Shown one piece after another: positions 63,706 to 64,000 of a stretch of DNA of 64,000 nucleotides. Source of the DNA: DASRDR01 sp035550795 (GTDB lineage: Bacteria; Methylomirabilota; Methylomirabilia; Rokubacteriales; DASRDR01); NCBI GenBank assembly GCA_035550795.1, contig DASZOL010000107.1, positions 13,874 to 77,873 on the forward strand. The letters run 5' to 3'. Each line of letters starts with the position of its first letter. Position 1 is the first letter of the stretch. The position numbers and the translations under genes are program-made. The notes below the pieces were generated by a model. The model was not told the origin of the DNA. It worked only from the letters and a program-made list of their open reading frames with translations, and did not search any database.

Positions 63706-64000
63706 CTAGTCGTAACGGATCCTCGGATCCAGCCAGGCGTAGCTCAGGTCCGTGATCAGGTTGATCGCCACGAAGACCATCGTGTACAGGAGCACGAGGT
63801 TCTGGACCACCGGCAGGTCCCGGTCCAGGATGGCGTCGATCATAGTCAAGCCGAGCCCGGGAACGCCGAAGGCCTTCTCGACCGCGACCGAGCCCCCCAG
63901 GGCGACGCCAAGGAAGAGGCTGCTCCACGTGACCACCGGGAGGATTGCGTTCCGCAAGGCGTGTCGGGCGATGACCAGCCGCTCGTGCACGCCCTTGGCC
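63706..64000 (-). CDS. Oligopeptide-type ABC transporter permease (DppB-like), 5' end outside window
   Basis: Only the C-terminal 98 residues are visible; the frame continues past base 64000 (AKGVHERLVIARHALRNAIL is the EAA-loop region). EKAFGVPGLGLTMIDAILDR and LITDLSYAWLDPRIRYD are typical DppB/OppB endings. It precedes the DppC-like gene by 89 bases. Confidence 0.9.
   Translation of the reverse strand, partial: AKGVHERLVIARHALRNAILPVVTWSSLFLGVALGGSVAVEKAFGVPGLGLTMIDAILDRDLPVVQNLVLLYTMVFVAINLITDLSYAWLDPRIRYD

Overview
The window is a very GC-rich (about 70%) bacterial chromosome segment with no rRNA, tRNA, CRISPR, phage or intact insertion sequence that I can see. Gene content (many cyclase-AAA-TPR signalling ATPases, a CuA-type nitric-oxide-reductase-like oxidase, NnrS-like proteins, corrinoid C1-transfer genes, GH15, Ku) and codon use resemble uncultured soil or sediment lineages such as Methylomirabilota/Rokubacteria. 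That placement is from memory of similar genomes, not from a search.

Layout. 1-6.4 kb (+): two signalling ATPases with TPR-like tails (the first cut by the window edge) and a Crp/Fnr regulator. 6.5-13.2 kb: a decayed sugar-nucleotidyltransferase remnant, a zinc-ribbon membrane protein, a primary-type sigma factor, a membrane protein fused to a gene remnant, a GH15 glucosidase and two small proteins. 13.3-18.7 kb (-): the 2-oxoglutarate dehydrogenase operon sucA-sucB-lpdA. 19.5-20.9 kb (+): two exported cell-wall-type proteins. 20.9-24.8 kb (-): a ferric-iron ABC transporter. 25.2-31.6 kb (+): DUF1003, Ku, a hypothetical protein, two gene scraps and a large hybrid histidine kinase. 31.6-36.0 kb (-): glycosyltransferase, phosphodiesterase and three small proteins.

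36.6-51.1 kb (-) is the most interesting part: about 16 consecutive genes, many joined by 4-base GTGA/ATGA overlaps. They encode a CuA subunit II, a heme-copper subunit I whose active-site Tyr position is Gln (a nitric-oxide-reductase-like active site), a second divergent heme-copper-fold protein, heme O synthase, SCO, a cytochrome b/2x[4Fe-4S]/FlpD-like fusion, a c'-like cytochrome, two NnrS-like proteins, a ScdA-N (iron-centre repair) protein, a DUF2249 protein, and a radical SAM/SPASM protein fused to a DUF59 Fe-S assembly domain. Two promoters in this block share a CRP-geometry palindrome (TATGA-N6-TCATA) placed exactly 21 bases upstream of a TARGCT -10-like hexamer. I read this as a nitric oxide reduction plus nitrosative-damage-repair island. 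A PAS-LuxR regulator and a methyltransferase face away from it.

53.1-56.3 kb is a debris field: a frameshifted carboxypeptidase-like gene, a beta-propeller fragment, a carboxymuconolactone-decarboxylase fragment, a DUF123 protein, an ABC solute-binding fragment and a broken NarX/PilJ-type sensor. 56.4-62.4 kb (-) is a corrinoid-dependent methyl-transfer operon (UroD-family methyltransferase, DUF1059, corrinoid protein, methyl-THF:corrinoid methyltransferase, activation-domain protein, MTHFR, GntR). 62.7-64 kb (-) holds two oligopeptide-type ABC permeases, the last one cut by the window edge.
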